DNA of 64,000 nucleotides from Siphonodentalium dalli (GCA_032622095.1 CP136065.1:93315343-93379342), one strand, 5' to 3'; shown: positions 44,605-57,850, counted from the first letter of the stretch. Numbers and translations: made by a program. The notes: a model not told the origin generated them from the letters alone.

Positions 44605-44704
44605 CAGTAAATGTTTCCAATATCAGATAGAAATCAATGAGAAGCAGAGGGAATAGAAAGGAGAAATATTTGTTAAAATTTGCCATCAAACATAAGTGAT
44701 ACAT
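44605..44704 (-). CDS. Candidate signal-peptide first exon
   Basis: ATG at 44704 (TGA just upstream in frame) or 44686. From 44686: MANFNKYFSFLFPLLLIDFY then LILETFTG, a good signal peptide. The exon ends in a strong donor, CTG|GTAAGT, leaving phase 1, the phase needed to join the TSP1 exon at 38157. It lies downstream of the N-terminal THSD1-like exon, so it cannot supply that exon. If real it would start a shorter isoform (signal peptide-TSP1-CUB-membrane), or a separate gene in the intron. No promoter motif was confirmed. Confidence 0.4.
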
Positions 44705-45360
44705 TCCACCTCAATTTCGGAATAAATTGTATTAAGTGACCAAACTCCACCGACAATGTCTAAGAGCGAAACTTTTTCCACAAAGAATGGCTTGAAGTTG
44801 TCCCATCAGATTTGACAATATAAAAATTACTATATTCTTACATTTTCTATACCAGCAAATATTTACTAATATGGAACCAATGAGCCCATTGATAAGTTTG
44901 TCAGACGACAATGTTGAACTTATTATCTGAACATTTCCATCCAACAAAATTAATATAACTACTTCTGTGCCTGTATTATATACTGTCGGCTTATTATTGA
45001 CGAAAACCCCTCCAGGCTGGTGTATAATAGACCATCCCAATGAATAACTGAGTGGGGGGAATTCCATTTAGTATAGATAGAAAGGGTTAAATATATAATA
45101 GGTGCATGTTCCAATTATCGGTTTTAAGACCAGGCTGAACCACAGGCACCTGTAATGTTCACCTCACCATCCACCAAGTAGTTCATATTGTGCATCTTTG
45201 GATAATGGGGTGAACTACCCGGGTATGCATGTGGGCTGAACATGTGCCACTAAATCATTGAGTTGTTGTTGCTCACCGTTTGGTGACTGAAGTTCAATGC
45301 GGTTCCAAACTCGATATAATACAAATACTTTGAATATTAAAGATTTCCGCTAGCAACAAG

Positions 45361-45784
45361 CCTTGAAATAGTGTGTCTGTCATTCACAGAATGAGGTCCC
45401 CAGAGAGTGAATTTAGTGACGCTATTCCACATGGCGGGCTAGCGTCACCAAATTCACCCTCTTGGGACCTCATTCTGCTTAGGCCTCAACTGCTATGGGA
45501 GACATGCGATCAGATCGATGTTCTCAGTTGGAGTTGGTGATATTCACTAGTGCATTAATCGCATCGAGTATGCATTTGATCTTCTACAAATTAGGGACAG
45601 AAGGGAATAAGTTACTAAAAACTATGTTCAAATAAGACTATAGATACTTCACAGAAGAGGCCTACGCAGAATGAGGTCCACAGAGGGTGAATTTGCTGAT
45701 GATAGCCAAATGTGCGTGGTAGCATCACTAAATTCACCCGATGTGGGACCTCATTCTGCAAATGTCAGACACACTATTTCAAGG
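45361..45784. repeat. Double-hairpin MITE
   Basis: CCTTGAAATAGTGTGTCTG at the left is mirrored by CAGACACACTATTTCAAGG at the right. Inside are two separate hairpins of about 90 bp (45388-45478 and 45667-45759), each bounded by CAGAATGAGGTCC and GGGACCTCATTCTG. Confidence 0.75.
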
Positions 45785-46233
45785 CGTAGCTAGTAGATTG
45801 CGGCTTGTGGTCATTGCACAGTCATTTTCGGAAGATTGACAGTCATATTTACAAGGTTCAGTCTGATTGCGAGATAGTTAGTGTTATAATCCACTATAAT
45901 GATTGGCCCTTTGTATTCATAACCAGTTATAAATCAACGAACTGACGAAACTTCTTTACACTCCAACTTCTACATAGTTATCCATTCTTCAAGCAAACTC
46001 ATTATAATACCACCATTGGGACCTCAAATGGGAAATCAATGGGAAATCAATGTAACGAGATGTTCCCTGATTGCAAATATTTAACTTGGTTTGCTGGATC
46101 CCACATTCATTGTCGCTAATATGTTGTCATTTACCTTTCAACCAACACATTTAAGCTACAAGCTGAAAATGGTTATTATATTTTGGGAGCATATATATAC
46201 GTGTGTTGAAAGACATATAGTTGAAGACCTTAC

Positions 46234-47196
46234 CGGCGTCTGGGAACGTGGAATAACACCGCTTGAACTGGTCTGCTACTGATCCTGTTCTCGATATACT
46301 AACGTAATCGAAACAATAACCGACCGACGCCGGGGAAAACATATCACATCTATACGTAGTCGTTATATCGGTATTAGTTGCTGTCCTCTCCTCAACATAT
46401 ACTCGTTTTCTTGGGGAGGCATCGGAACCATTCGATATTTTCACTAGCGCATACAGCCGTATTTTATCATTGTTTCCAACACATGCTGGCTGTGAATAAT
46501 CCACCGACAACTCCCCACGGCATGGAAATATTGTCCTCGAATTCTGCAATTTTGCACTTAGATGATAATGGCGACTCCATGTTACGCGCATTAAGTTGGT
46601 TGTTGAAATAAGAGGATTTCCAGATGAAGACACTAGAACGACTTTGTAAATCCCTGCTCTGTCGAACAACGAGCACGGAAACTTCAGTTGATCCATTTTT
46701 GATCCAAAATTAAATGACGTGTCGTTTTTCACAAGTTCGTATTGGAGGGAACTAATGAAAGATGAATGATGTTGGTACAGCACCTCGAAATAAATGGAAT
46801 ACACCTTGAGCTTAGGAGAACACACCGTGGTATCGTTTATAACCATAGTCACGTGTTGAGTAAGAGCCTCGCTTTCACTTGGAATGGATATTTTGACGTC
46901 TGGCCATTTGACATCCACATGCGCACTGGCCAGGACATTTCCCCCGGCAAAATCAAACATTTGGAAGATGTGCGTCGTTGCACTCTCTATGACACCGCAC
47001 GTGACCACCAATGTATCTTCGGATTTCCCGACTTCCATCCTTAGGTTCGTGATTTCCCGTAACCCTCGTGTTGTCTGCTCGCTGAGCTTGACGAAAGCGT
47101 TCGGTAACTGTCGGGAGGGCGGGATTCGGTACGACAGCTCCAGTGGACCACTAAAGGAGACATAGCTGGTCGGTACTGATATCTCGAATACCTCTT
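46234..47196 (-). CDS. THSD1: THSD1-like exon: N-terminal ectodomain
   Basis: A 963-nt exon with acceptor TTTTTCAG (47197-47204) and donor GCCG|GTAAGG, phase 1 at both ends. It encodes about 321 residues of extracellular beta-sandwich-like sequence. Beginning: EVFEISVPTSYVSFSGPLEL, which parallels the mature N-terminus of human THSD1. Cysteines are regularly spaced (VVTCGV, FPCSLF, IFPCRGEL, QPACVG, YRCDMF, GYCFDYVSIS, KRCYST). The end, YCFDYVSIS...C, matches the YCFDF.ISS...C stretch before TSP1 in human THSD1 and is the best orthology evidence. A few N-glycosylation sites (NDT, NGS) are present. Confidence 0.85.
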
Positions 47197-47199
47197 CTG

Positions 47200-50100
47200 A
47201 AAAATAACAATGGAATGATATAAGATAAAAGGCTCAAATAAAATTGCATTTTTCATTTCTAGCACGTTATTGTTAAATCGAAGAGAATGCGGTTGATGGC
47301 TCTCAAGAAAGTTTAAAGCAGGTAACCTCGAAGTGTTTCGGTCAACATCCGCCAATATAGAACGATCACAATTTACCTTTTGTTTCCAATGAGTCAGCAA
47401 AAATCCTATATTAGACAATGTTTCATAAACGCATTATATATAATATATTCATTCATATAACGACTGATAGAAAACTATAGAGGCGGGGCGAGTGATATCC
47501 CCCACACAGTGCAACTGGGCTACATTAAACATAGTCATGTTTGTTAACACTCATGTGTTTTGGAAAAAAATAAACAACACTTTTCAATGGATGGCAGGTG
47601 TACGTTCACACGGTGGTAAATAACTTTACCAAGTTTCACGAGCGGACGCCCAAACGGACGGACAAGCTGATTACAGAACATATCTCCGCCCCACAACTTT
47701 GTTGCGGTGGTAAACATAGAGTTTCTTCTGCAATGGATATCACATATACATTAAAACACTTGGTTTACGCGGACACGTGTCTATACAAGAAAACCAATGT
47801 CAGAAATGGTGACGCGTTCAAGATCATATATTATATACCCATGTTTGTAATTATAGAATATAAAATATATTGGTTTCGCGAATGACAAACTCAGAATTCC
47901 GTTAAAATAACAATAACAACCAGCACCTAATTAACGAACCGACTCGGCCGTCTCCGACCACAACCCTCAGTGGGCTGCAGAACGAAACATGTCTATAAAA
48001 GTTGAAATATAAGATTTACAAATTATATTTTTCATTTCTTTTATTTGTAATTGACATAGCTTGTCACAAACTAAAAATCATCATTATTGACATAATAATG
48101 TAAAGGACAATAAACGAAATTGAAATTCCCAACTACACCTTTTACCGGACTCGGCCTCCTGGTCCCGCAGTTCGACTTTTAAAACCGTCCCAAAAATTCC
48201 CATTTTTCTATAACTAAAACCCCTCAGCGTAAACTCCAGCGCCAAGGCGAAACAAGAATTTGGACATTAGTATACACGCGGCGCGCGTAATGACAATATC
48301 CTTCCAACTAGAGCTAGGTCACCCATGCTGAAGATCCATATGGAGTTTGGTGACGATCGGGTGAGAGATGGGACATGTAGGGGTGTGATAACGGACATTG
48401 TTGACGGACGGAAGGCCGACGGACGACCAACCCATGCCAATAGCCTAAACTTGACTTTGTCCAGTTGAGCTAAAAAGCGCACGAATTGGTCATTGATCTG
48501 GACGACCAACCTAAGATATATATAGGGATAATTGTTACTTCGTGAACGAGATTGATTTGGAGTAAAGATTGATTGTGATAAAGGGAATACGTGATATCGC
48601 TAGGGAATTGCCGGGGCATTCCGGTCGCATGCCGAGACACAGGAACAATGTTTCATTTGGTAATTAATAATTGAGATATCTGACGAGATATGTCCTCATA
48701 TCGATCGCGCTGGTGATGTATTAATTTATCACACGCTGTCTGTAGATGGCGTCGCTTTTTTGTTTTGCACTGCATGATGGCAATGTCGTGCAGGTGTGGG
48801 AGAAATTGACCAATCGTTTCAAGCTTGCATGTAGTCCAGGGACGTGGCGACAGGGCCTTTTGGCGTGTATCGCCCCCATCTCCGGTATGAAATTATCAAC
48901 AGTTGGAAAATTAATGCTTGTAACAAAATTATCAACTTCATACCATGCAAACTTAGGTTCTGGTAGTTTGATATGCAAACAGTATTTAGAGTTTAGAGTT
49001 TCAGACCAAACGTTGAATATTGTCCTACTGAATCGAAATGTCGGTCATTTTTTTAACTGAAATGAATGATTTACAAATTTACATAGGTGGGGATGTTATG
49101 TTGAAAAATTCCAACCAAAATGATGAAAATGGAATTTGTCGGACTTGGTAATTTTGGGGTGGGGTATATATATGCAGTTAGAGATTTCATGGTTGAGTCC
49201 CCCACCCCAAACGAAGACCCTCTGGGCACGACCTCAATGGGATGCGTTGTTTTTTAACTGATAGCAGTGCCATGCATAGTAATTTGACTCAATCTTTCGA
49301 GTTTGTAGACAAGAATAAGTACACTATAGGTATATACACTAACACGGGGAGTTACTTGTGACACATATGCAGTAGATATGAACTGGGTTAACTGGCCCAC
49401 CCTACTCGCCTCACATGTGCTTGAGAAGCATGTCGAACTCAACCGAAGCTTTGCTGCAATATTCCTCGTTTCATTTGAATGACTGTCATAGAGAGTAACT
49501 ATGTTTCACTTAACATGATTTGATTTCATTGATCGAGTGATAAATCTTTCGCCGGCACGCGCTGGTTTTCGTAATCATTATTGTGATTAATAACTCAAAA
49601 ATGCACCATGAATGCACTCCGTGACACTTGATGAGATTGAGAGTATCCCAGGACACACAACACGCCGATCAATATCGATCTGTGAATCAACGAGCAGAGT
49701 GTTCAGAGGCGTTCAATAACTCGTGACATTTCACCTTTCCAATAAGCGGTAACATAATCCAAGACAATTCAGTAACCGAACAATATTCAGTAATCCAAAA
49801 ACAAATATCACTTAAAAGTGTGAATAATTTCATGAAATTTTGCAAGCTGTGTGGGCGTAGCCCTAGATTATATAGAAGAAGAGATAAATAACCATGCAAT
49901 CATTGCAATCAAACGAAACCTCTTCCTCAATTTGCAAAAAATGAACTGTCTGAACCCCATATGTGACAATCCAATAATAAATGAATGAACACCAGTCCCC
50001 CCATATTTTTTTAATCTATCCCAGATATTAAAGATGCATAATCCGAATTAACGCACTTCAAAACATGTTGTTGTTGTTGGAATCTGATGATACGGGACCA

Positions 50101-51550
50101 TCGAATCGGATTGAGAACCTTTAACTCATCTTCCAGAATGTTATGCTCAAAACATGATTCAATATACATGAAAGTGTCAATGACACTGTAGCTCAACTTT
50201 GTAAAGAAGGTAATTTTTTGTGTGATGAGCAATGAATGGAGAGATTAACGAGAGGCCGATCACGATCGGCAGATGTTAACCCATCCCTTGGCGATAAAAA
50301 TTTAATATGATCGGATAAATGAGAGTTTTGGTGTTGAATTATAGAGTATACTGTTATGTACTATTATAGACAAATGTACATAACACAAATGATTGGAATT
50401 TATGGGTCACTGGCATTTATATAAGAGAATGCAATGGTACATGATCTGTAATGCTAACCCGCCACAGCCAGCAAGCCCGTGGGTTAAATGTGTAGGTGTG
50501 ACCTGGACATGGAATACTTGGGTTAAGAGAGTCCAATTTAAGTTTACAATAATAATGTGTCCTAGTATACAGATAAGCAACCTCACCACTGACCCATTAA
50601 TATCAATTATATAGCAGAGCTGTCAAAAAATCACAGGAATTATTTATGTTGAACACTGACCTATTAAACCAATAACAATTATAATGATATCAGATCATCT
50701 GAAGATATAACTCTGCAGCACAGATGTCCAAGTCTACTGTTAATATCATGTGATGTTTATTGTTGAATCTTTATTTTAAATTAGATACCATAGCCTTCTT
50801 TATCATATTATTTGCACATTGGCATAAGAGACATCAGAAAATAATATAGCCTTATCAATAGCTAAGTAGTCCAAAGGCAATTGGTGAATTAGATTTAATG
50901 TTGCTCCAAACAGATTTACCAGTACATAACACTTTTGGACCGATTTAATCAAATTTGGTGTGGTGATTCGGGTAGCCTTGGCAGAGTTATAATGGTGTTA
51001 GTTTATATTTAAAAAAATTAAAGGGACACATTGGAAATCTTTTTATCAACTTGTATCATAATCATCAATATCTAAATGAAAACAAATGACAATGTCAATG
51101 ACATTTTTTTTATTATTGTTATAAATTAAAAAAAAAATCGATTTTTAAATATATATATTTTTTTTCGAAAAAGGGTCATAACTCCTTTAAAATAAATCGG
51201 ATCAAAACCCATATTCGAACTAGATGTGTATTTTGGGCTGTGAAACTCACATACCAAATTTGGTTCCAATCAGATGTTTGAGTTATGGCAGAATGTGTGA
51301 ATTCTAAGTCGAAAAAAGGCCATAACAAAATCTCGGATCAAACCCAAAATCGAACTCGATCCGTATTTTGGGCTGAGAAACCCATATACAAAATTTGGTT
51401 CCGATTGGATAGAACATGTTTGAGTTATCGCATTACCCGTGAAGTGTCTACGGACGGACATACGGGCGGACAGACGGACGAACGACGAGTGGTCAATCCG
51501 GACAACGACATTATGTTTACCATACATGGTATGGGTAAACATAAAAAGGA
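47200..51550. other. Upstream of THSD1-like exon; sparse repeats, no gene
   Basis: I found no further exon, although the signal-peptide exon should lie here or beyond. The region holds a hAT-like end at 48837, one AAGATGGC-family copy at about 48300-48440, the small MITE at 50028-50124, and low-complexity A/T runs around 51110-51170. Confidence 0.4.
50028..50124. repeat. 97-bp TTAA-bounded MITE
   Basis: TTAAAGATGCATAATCCGAA to GATTGAGAACCTTTAA, with TTAA at both ends. It is a minimal internally deleted member of the family at 2883 and 30435. Confidence 0.75.
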
Positions 51551-51559
51551 GTGTAAAAA

Positions 51560-54500
51560 TTGAGCAGTAAAGGATTTAGTCATACACAGAGTGAAATCCA
51601 AGATGGCAGCTGGCGGCCATGTTTTTTTGGCCAAATGACCCCAAAATGACTCGTTCCCATCTACATGTCATTTATTAACATCCATGACAAATTTTAAGAT
51701 TATCAAACTAAAGGTACAACCTGTAGCTTAAAGGATTTAGTCATACAAAGAGTAAAATCCAGATGGCTGCTGGCTGCCATGTTTTTTGGACGAATGACCC
51801 CAAAATGACTCGTTCCCATCTACATGTCATTGTTAACATCCATGACAAATTTTATGATGATCAGACTAAAAGTACGACCTGTAGCCCGTGCTAAATGATT
51901 TAGTCATACAAAGAGTAAAATCCAAGATGGCTGCCGGCGGCCATGTTTTTTGGCCGAATGACCCCAAAATTACTCGTTCCCATCTACATGTCAATATTAA
52001 CATCCATGACAAATTTCATGCCAATAAGACGAACAGTACGGTCTGTAGCCCGTGCTAATGGATTGACTTTTTAAATCCAAGATGGCCGATGGTAATGAAA
52101 GTGTCAATGACTGGCGGCTATGTTTTCCAACAATTCAAAAACATTTGATAGCTTTAGTTATGCAAAGAGTAGAACCCAAGATGGCCGCTGGCAGCCATGT
52201 TTTAATGCCGAATAACCCCAAAATGACTCAAAGTCAAGACAAATTTCATAATGATCCGACCAAAGGTACGACCTGTAGCCCATGCCAAAGGATTTAGTCA
52301 TGCAAAGAGTAAAATCCAAGATGGCTGCTGGCAGCCATGTTTTTGGCCGAATGACCCCAAAATTACTCGTTCCCATCTACATGTCAATATTAACATCCAT
52401 GACAAATTTCATGACAATAAGACGAACAGTACGGCCTGTAGCCCGTGCTAATGGATTGACTTTTTAAATCCAAGATGGCCGATGGTAATTAAAGTGTCAA
52501 TGACACTGTAGCTCAACTTGGAAAGGGAATAATTTAATGTGTTACTGTCGATGGAGTGATTAGGAATGTGGAAAGTTGAATGTCTAATACTAGTTTATCA
52601 TTATGAAGATATATATATATATATATACATGTATATAAAAGTTAAATCTAAGATGGTTGCTGGCGGCTATGTTTTCCAACAATTCAAAAACATTTGATAG
52701 CTTTAGTTATGCAAAGAGTAGAACCCAAGATGGCCGCTGGCAGCCATGTTTTAATGCCGAATAACCCCAAAATGACTCAAAGTCAAGACAAATTTCATAA
52801 TGATCCGACCAAAGGTACGACCTGTAGCCCATGCCAAAGGATTTAGTCATGCAAAGAGTAAAATCCAAGATGGCTGCTGGCAGCCATGTTTTTGGCCGAA
52901 TGACCCCAAAATTACTTGTTCCCATCTACATGTCAATATTAACATCCATGACAAATTTCATGATGATCAGATGAACAGTACGACCTGTAGCCCGTGCTAA
53001 TGGATTGAATTTTGAAATCCAAGATGGCCACTGGCGGCCATGTTTTTTGTCCGAATGAGCCCAAAATGACTCGTTCCCATCTATATTCCAATTTCAAAGG
53101 CCATGACAAATTTTATTATGATCAGACTGAAGGTGCGACATGTAGCCCGTGCTAATTTAGTCATACAAAGAGTAAAATCTAAGATGGCTGCCGGCGGTCA
53201 TGTTTTTTGGCCGAATGACCCCAAAATTACTCGTTCCCATCTACAAGTCAATATTAACACCCAAGACAAATGTCATGATGATCAGATGAACAGTACGACC
53301 TGTAGCCCGTGCTAATGAGTTTGAATTTTGAAATCCGCTGGTGGCCATGTTTTTCATCCGAATGACCCCAAAATGACTCGTTCCCATCTACATTCCAATT
53401 TCAACAGCCATGAAAAATTTCATGATGATCAGACTCAAGGTACGACCTGTAGTCCGTGCTAAAGGATTTAGTCATACAAAGAGTAAAATCCAAGATGGCT
53501 GCTGGCGGCCATGTTTTTTGGGCCGAATGACCCCAAAATTACTCGTTCCCATCTACATGTCAATATTAACATCCATGACACATTTCATGATGATCAGACG
53601 AAGAGTACGACCTGTGGCCCGTGCTAATGGATTAAATTTTGAAATGGTTTTTTTCCGAATGACCCCAAAATGACTCGTTCCCATCTACATTCCAATTTCA
53701 ACAGACATGACAAATTTCATGATGATCAGACTAAAGGTACGACCTGTAGCCCGTGCTAAAGAATTTAGTCATACAAAGAGCAAAATCCAAGATGGCTGCT
53801 GGTGGCCATGTTTTTTGGGCCGAATGACCCCAAAATTACTCGTTCCCATCTACATGTCAATATTAACATCCACATTTCATGATGATCAGACGAAGAGTAC
53901 GACCTGTGGCCCGTGCTAATGGATTAAATTTTGAAATGGTTTTTTTCCGAATGACCCCAAAATGACTCGTTCCCATCTACATTCCAATTTCAACAGCCAT
54001 GACAAATTTCATGATGATCAGACTAAAGGTGCGACCTGTAGCCCGTGCTAAAGGAATTAGTCATACAAAGAGTAAAATCCAAGATGGCTGCTGGCGGTCA
54101 TGTTTTTGGCAGAATGACCCAAAAATGACTCGTTCCCATCTACATGTCATTGTTAACATCCATGAATTTTTTTATGATGATCCGACCAAAGGTACGACCT
54201 GTAGCCCGTGTCAAAGGATTTAGTCATGCAAAGAGTAAAATCTAAGATGGCTGCCGGCGGCCATGTTTTTTTGGCCGAATGACCCCAAAATTACTCGTTC
54301 CCATCTACATGTCAATATTAACATCCATGACAAATTTCATGACAATAAGACGAACAGTACGGCCTGTAGCCCGTGCTAATGGATTGACTTTTTAAATCCA
54401 AGATGGCCGATGGTAATTAAAGTGTCAATGACACTGTAGCTCAACTAGGAAAGGGAATAATTTAATGTGTTACTGTCGATGGAGTGATTAGGAATGTGGA

Positions 54501-55704
54501 AAGTTGAATGTCTAATACTAGTTTATCAACATGAAGATATATATATATATATATACATGTATATAAAAGTTAAATCTAAGATGGTTGCTGGCGGCTATGT
54601 TTTCCAACAATTCAAAAACATTTGATAGCTTTAGTTATGCAAAGAGTAGAACCCAAGATGGCCGCTGGCAGCCATGTTTTAATGCCGAATAACCCCAAAA
54701 TGACTCAAAGTCAAGACAAATTTCATAATGATCCGACCAAAGGTACGACCTGTAGCCCATGCCAAAGGATTTAGTCATGCAAAGAGTAAAATCCAAGATG
54801 GCTGCTGGCAGCCATGTTTTTGGCCGAATGACCCCAAAATTACTTGTTCCCATCTACATGTCAATATTAACATCCATGACAAATTTCATGATGATCAGAT
54901 GAACAGTACGACCTGTAGCCCGTGCTAATGGATTGAATTTTGAAATCCAAGATGGCCACTGGCGGCCATGTTTTTTGTCCGAATGAGCCCAAAATGACTC
55001 GTTCCCATCTATATTCCAATTTCAAAGGCCATGACAAATTTTATTATGATCAGACTGAAGGTGCGACATGTAGCCCGTGCTAATTTAGTCATACAAAGAG
55101 TAAAATCTAAGATGGCTGCCGGCGGTCATGTTTTTTGGCCGAATGACCCCAAAATTACTCGTTCCCATCTACAAGTCAATATTAACACCCAAGACAAATG
55201 TCATGATGATCAGATGAACAGTACGACCTGTAGCCCGTGCTAATGAGTTTGAATTTTGAAATCCGCTGGTGGCCATGTTTTTCATCCGAATGACCCCAAA
55301 ATGACTCGTTCCCATCTACATTCCAATTTCAACAGCCATGAAAAATTTCATGATGATCAGACTCAAGGTACGACCTGTAGTCCGTGCTAAAGGATTTAGT
55401 CATACAAAGAGTAAAATCCAAGATGGCTGCTGGCGGCCATGTTTTTCGGCCGAATGACCCCAAAATTACTCGTTCCCATCTACATGTCAATATTAACATC
55501 CATGACACATTTCATGATGATCAGACGAAGAGTACGACCTGTGGCCCGTGCTAATGGATTAAATTTTGAAATGGTTTTTTTCCGAATGACCCCAAAATGA
55601 CTCGTTCCCATCTACATTCCAATTTCAACAGCCATGACAAATTTCATGATGATCAGACTAAAGGTGCGACCTGTAGCCCGTGCTAAAGGAATTAGTCATA
55701 CAAA
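51560..55704. repeat. Tandem array of about 160-bp monomers
   Basis: Each monomer runs AAGGATTTAGTCATACAAAG, AAATCCAAGATGGCTGCTGG, GGCCGAATGACCCCAAAATG, ACTCGTTCCCATCTACATGT, CATGACAAATTTCATGATGA, GGTACGACCTGTAGCCCGTG. A block of 1,928 bp is duplicated (about 52345-54068 and 54273-55704). The second copy lacks 292 bp, equal to about two monomers. Each block carries a (TA)n run (52609-52627 and 54537-54555) and the GTGTCAATGACACTGTAGCT segment also found near 40600 and 50180. Short open frames repeat with it and are not genes. Confidence 0.9.
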
Positions 55705-56159
55705 CATGATCTTATATAATACTATGATGGTGGATCCTGCTGATTTGCCTGTCGATGTCATAGCGATTTTACGAAAACAATATTATCGTTATTATTCTCA
55801 AACTGTAGCTTTTCAGGCATTTAGCAAGTATCAATGATTGAAGACAATGCCATTAACTGCACAAAACATTAAAGTATTTTGCTATCTGGAAATATATTTG
55901 TCAAAAGCTCTGCGAACCAGTTTACAATGCTTGGTACAATCTCTTGTCAACCCCGGTTCTACGAAGTCCGCATTCCGGCTTAGACTTTGCTCTGTAGACA
56001 TATTTGACTTGTTTGTCCCATACAGAAACCAAAAAGATACTGCATGCATGAACCGTTTGAGAATTCGCATAAATGTTTCTAAAAATGTTTAGTTCTGTTT
56101 ACTTGAAGCAACATTGCCCGCGTGATTAGGTGGACGTGCTGTTACGTTGTTGGTTTTAT

Positions 56160-56374
56160 TTAACCCTTTCAGTGCCAAGTCCGATTTTTGTATCAACCGA
56201 TATTTCCTTGATAATTTTTCAAATTTATTGATTATAATAATGTGATACATTGATGGAAAGAGCTCTAATGGCTCTTTCCATCATTGTATCACATTATTAT
56301 AATCAATAAATTTGAAAAATTATCAAGGAAATATCGGTTGATACAAAAATCGGACTTGGCACTGAAATGGTTAA
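56160..56374. repeat. piggyBac-type foldback MITE
   Basis: TTAACCCTTTCAGTGCCAAG at the left is mirrored by TTGGCACTGAAATGGTTAA at the right. The arms are almost perfect over more than 90 bp, with a central AAAGAGCTCTAATGGCTCTT. TTAA flanks and CCCTTT ends fit piggyBac. The near identity of the arms suggests youth or gene conversion. Confidence 0.85.
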
Positions 56375-56767
56375 TGAGAGGCAGTCTCATTATAACACCG
56401 GACTGGAACTGCTTCAGTCTGATTTTAATCGGATTGAATGAGAGAATGCTCTACAATTACATCGTCGATACTTAAAATTCCAGTATCATGTCCTTGACAC
56501 AGACCTAATTTAGTTTCTCGAGCAAATGTACCAGGAGACAGGCTAACGATTTTAATCGGAGCAAGCATCCCATCAGAGCCGCAAGCCCTATCATTGTCCT
56601 GACAATTAGTAAACGTATTTGTATTTTTTTGTATCTCACATTGACGAGCGCGTTGCTTCTTAAATATATACGACAACGTCGTGCAGTGCTATGCGGTAAT
56701 AATTGTGTTGTCGAACTGATACGGACGACCAATAAGAATATACAGAATATTGAGCGTGTATAGCAGG

Positions 56768-56940
56768 CAACATTGCCAGTGACGTCTTCACGATAGTACT
56801 TCAACGGCCAGATACCGGTAGCCGGTATACACAACTTTGTATTGTGCATACCTCGCATACAACCATGTGTAAGATACACAGGTTACCAGCATCTGGTCGT
56901 TGAAGTACTATCGTATATATAGACATCACTGGTAATGTTG
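56768..56940. repeat. Foldback element
   Basis: CAACATTGCCAGTGACGTCT mirrors AGACATCACTGGTAATGTTG, and CACGATAGTACTTCAACGGC mirrors GTTGAAGTACTATCG. Arms of about 45-70 bp surround a unique centre. Confidence 0.7.
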
Positions 56941-57110
56941 CCGAAGATTCATTTTGCATGCATGTTTCGGTACATGGTTTCTCTGAAGTGCGCATGCAGA
57001 ACAGTATTATCGTATCGTATCAATAATTGCAAATGTGTGTCGCATTGGAGCTTTGCATCACGTTCAGAAAAGCGTGGGCTCCATCGTGCATTTTATAGCG
57101 TGGCATCCGC

Positions 57111-57850
57111 TTGTTTTTTTTAAAGTTTTGTGATAGAGCTATTTGGAAACACTTAGTGGTGATCTTCAATGCGATGATAAAACAACGACATCTCCCAGAA
57201 AAAATGCTTGAAGTGACAATCGTACCAGTGGTGAAGGATAAGTCCAAAAATATCTCTGACCGAGACAATTATCGACCAATCGCACTTTCCTGTGTATTTT
57301 CTAAAATACTCGAGAAACTAATATATAATTACTGCTCGGATCAATTAGTAACGGTCGACAACCAATTTGGATTTAAACCATAAATATTCTACAGACATGC
57401 ATTTTTTCAATAAAGAATGTATTAGGTATTACAACTCAAAGAATTAATTCACCAGTGTTCGTTTGCTTCATGGACGCCAGCAAGACGTTTGATCGGGTCG
57501 ACCACAAAGTGCTGTTTGAAACTCTTGCTCGGCGAGGTGTTCCTGATACATTCATCAAACTTCCCTCAATTTGGTTTGATAAGCAGCTGTTTCAGATTCG
57601 TTTGGGGAGATGCCAATTCTTCCTCATCCCATCCAACAAGTGGTGTCAGACAAGGGAACTCGTATACTAAGTCCCTTTCTATTCAACGTGTACCTGGACG
57701 AGCTAAGTCATAAACTCAATAAGACAAACATTGGTTGTATGATTGGTCCCAAACTCGTGAATCATCTGGCATATGCAGACGACTTGTGTCTTATATCACC
57801 TTCACTTTCTGGAATGCGTCAGCTCTTAGACATATGTGCTTGTGAACATA
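57111..57850 (+). pseudogene. LINE reverse transcriptase fragment
   Basis: Fingers region: LPEKMLEVTIVPVVKDKSKN and DNYRPIALSCVFSKILEKLI. First catalytic Asp region: VCFMDASKTFDRVDHKVLFE. Active site: HLAYADDLCLISPS. The pieces are in three frames with a stop near 57381 and shifts near 57600-57660. A long (AT)n run begins right after the active-site region and truncates it. Jockey/CR1-like by the order of motifs. Confidence 0.85.

Larger units (their letters stand above)
31493..47196 (-). other. THSD1: THSD1-like gene (whole locus, four supported exons)
   Basis: It is a type I membrane protein. In vertebrates THSD1 acts at endothelial focal adhesions. Exons in order on the minus strand: 47196-46234, 38157-37993, 35750-35337, 32775-31493. 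Every junction has GT/AG and all are phase 1, which is typical of extracellular modules. Domain order is THSD1 N-terminal beta-rich ectodomain, one TSP1, one CUB, membrane helix, long Ser/Thr/Pro-rich tail. The signal-peptide exon expected upstream of 47196 was not identified. A CUB module is not part of the human protein. Introns carry many miniature elements. Confidence 0.8.

Noticed and set aside
44732-45067. 111-codon minus-strand frame as a further THSD1-like exon
   Set aside because: No plausible acceptor and donor in phase 1 and no similarity to the THSD1 ectodomain that I can see.
52158-54853. Identical 72-codon frames repeated three times as a gene family
   Set aside because: They coincide with monomers of the tandem array and overlap equally open frames on the other strand.
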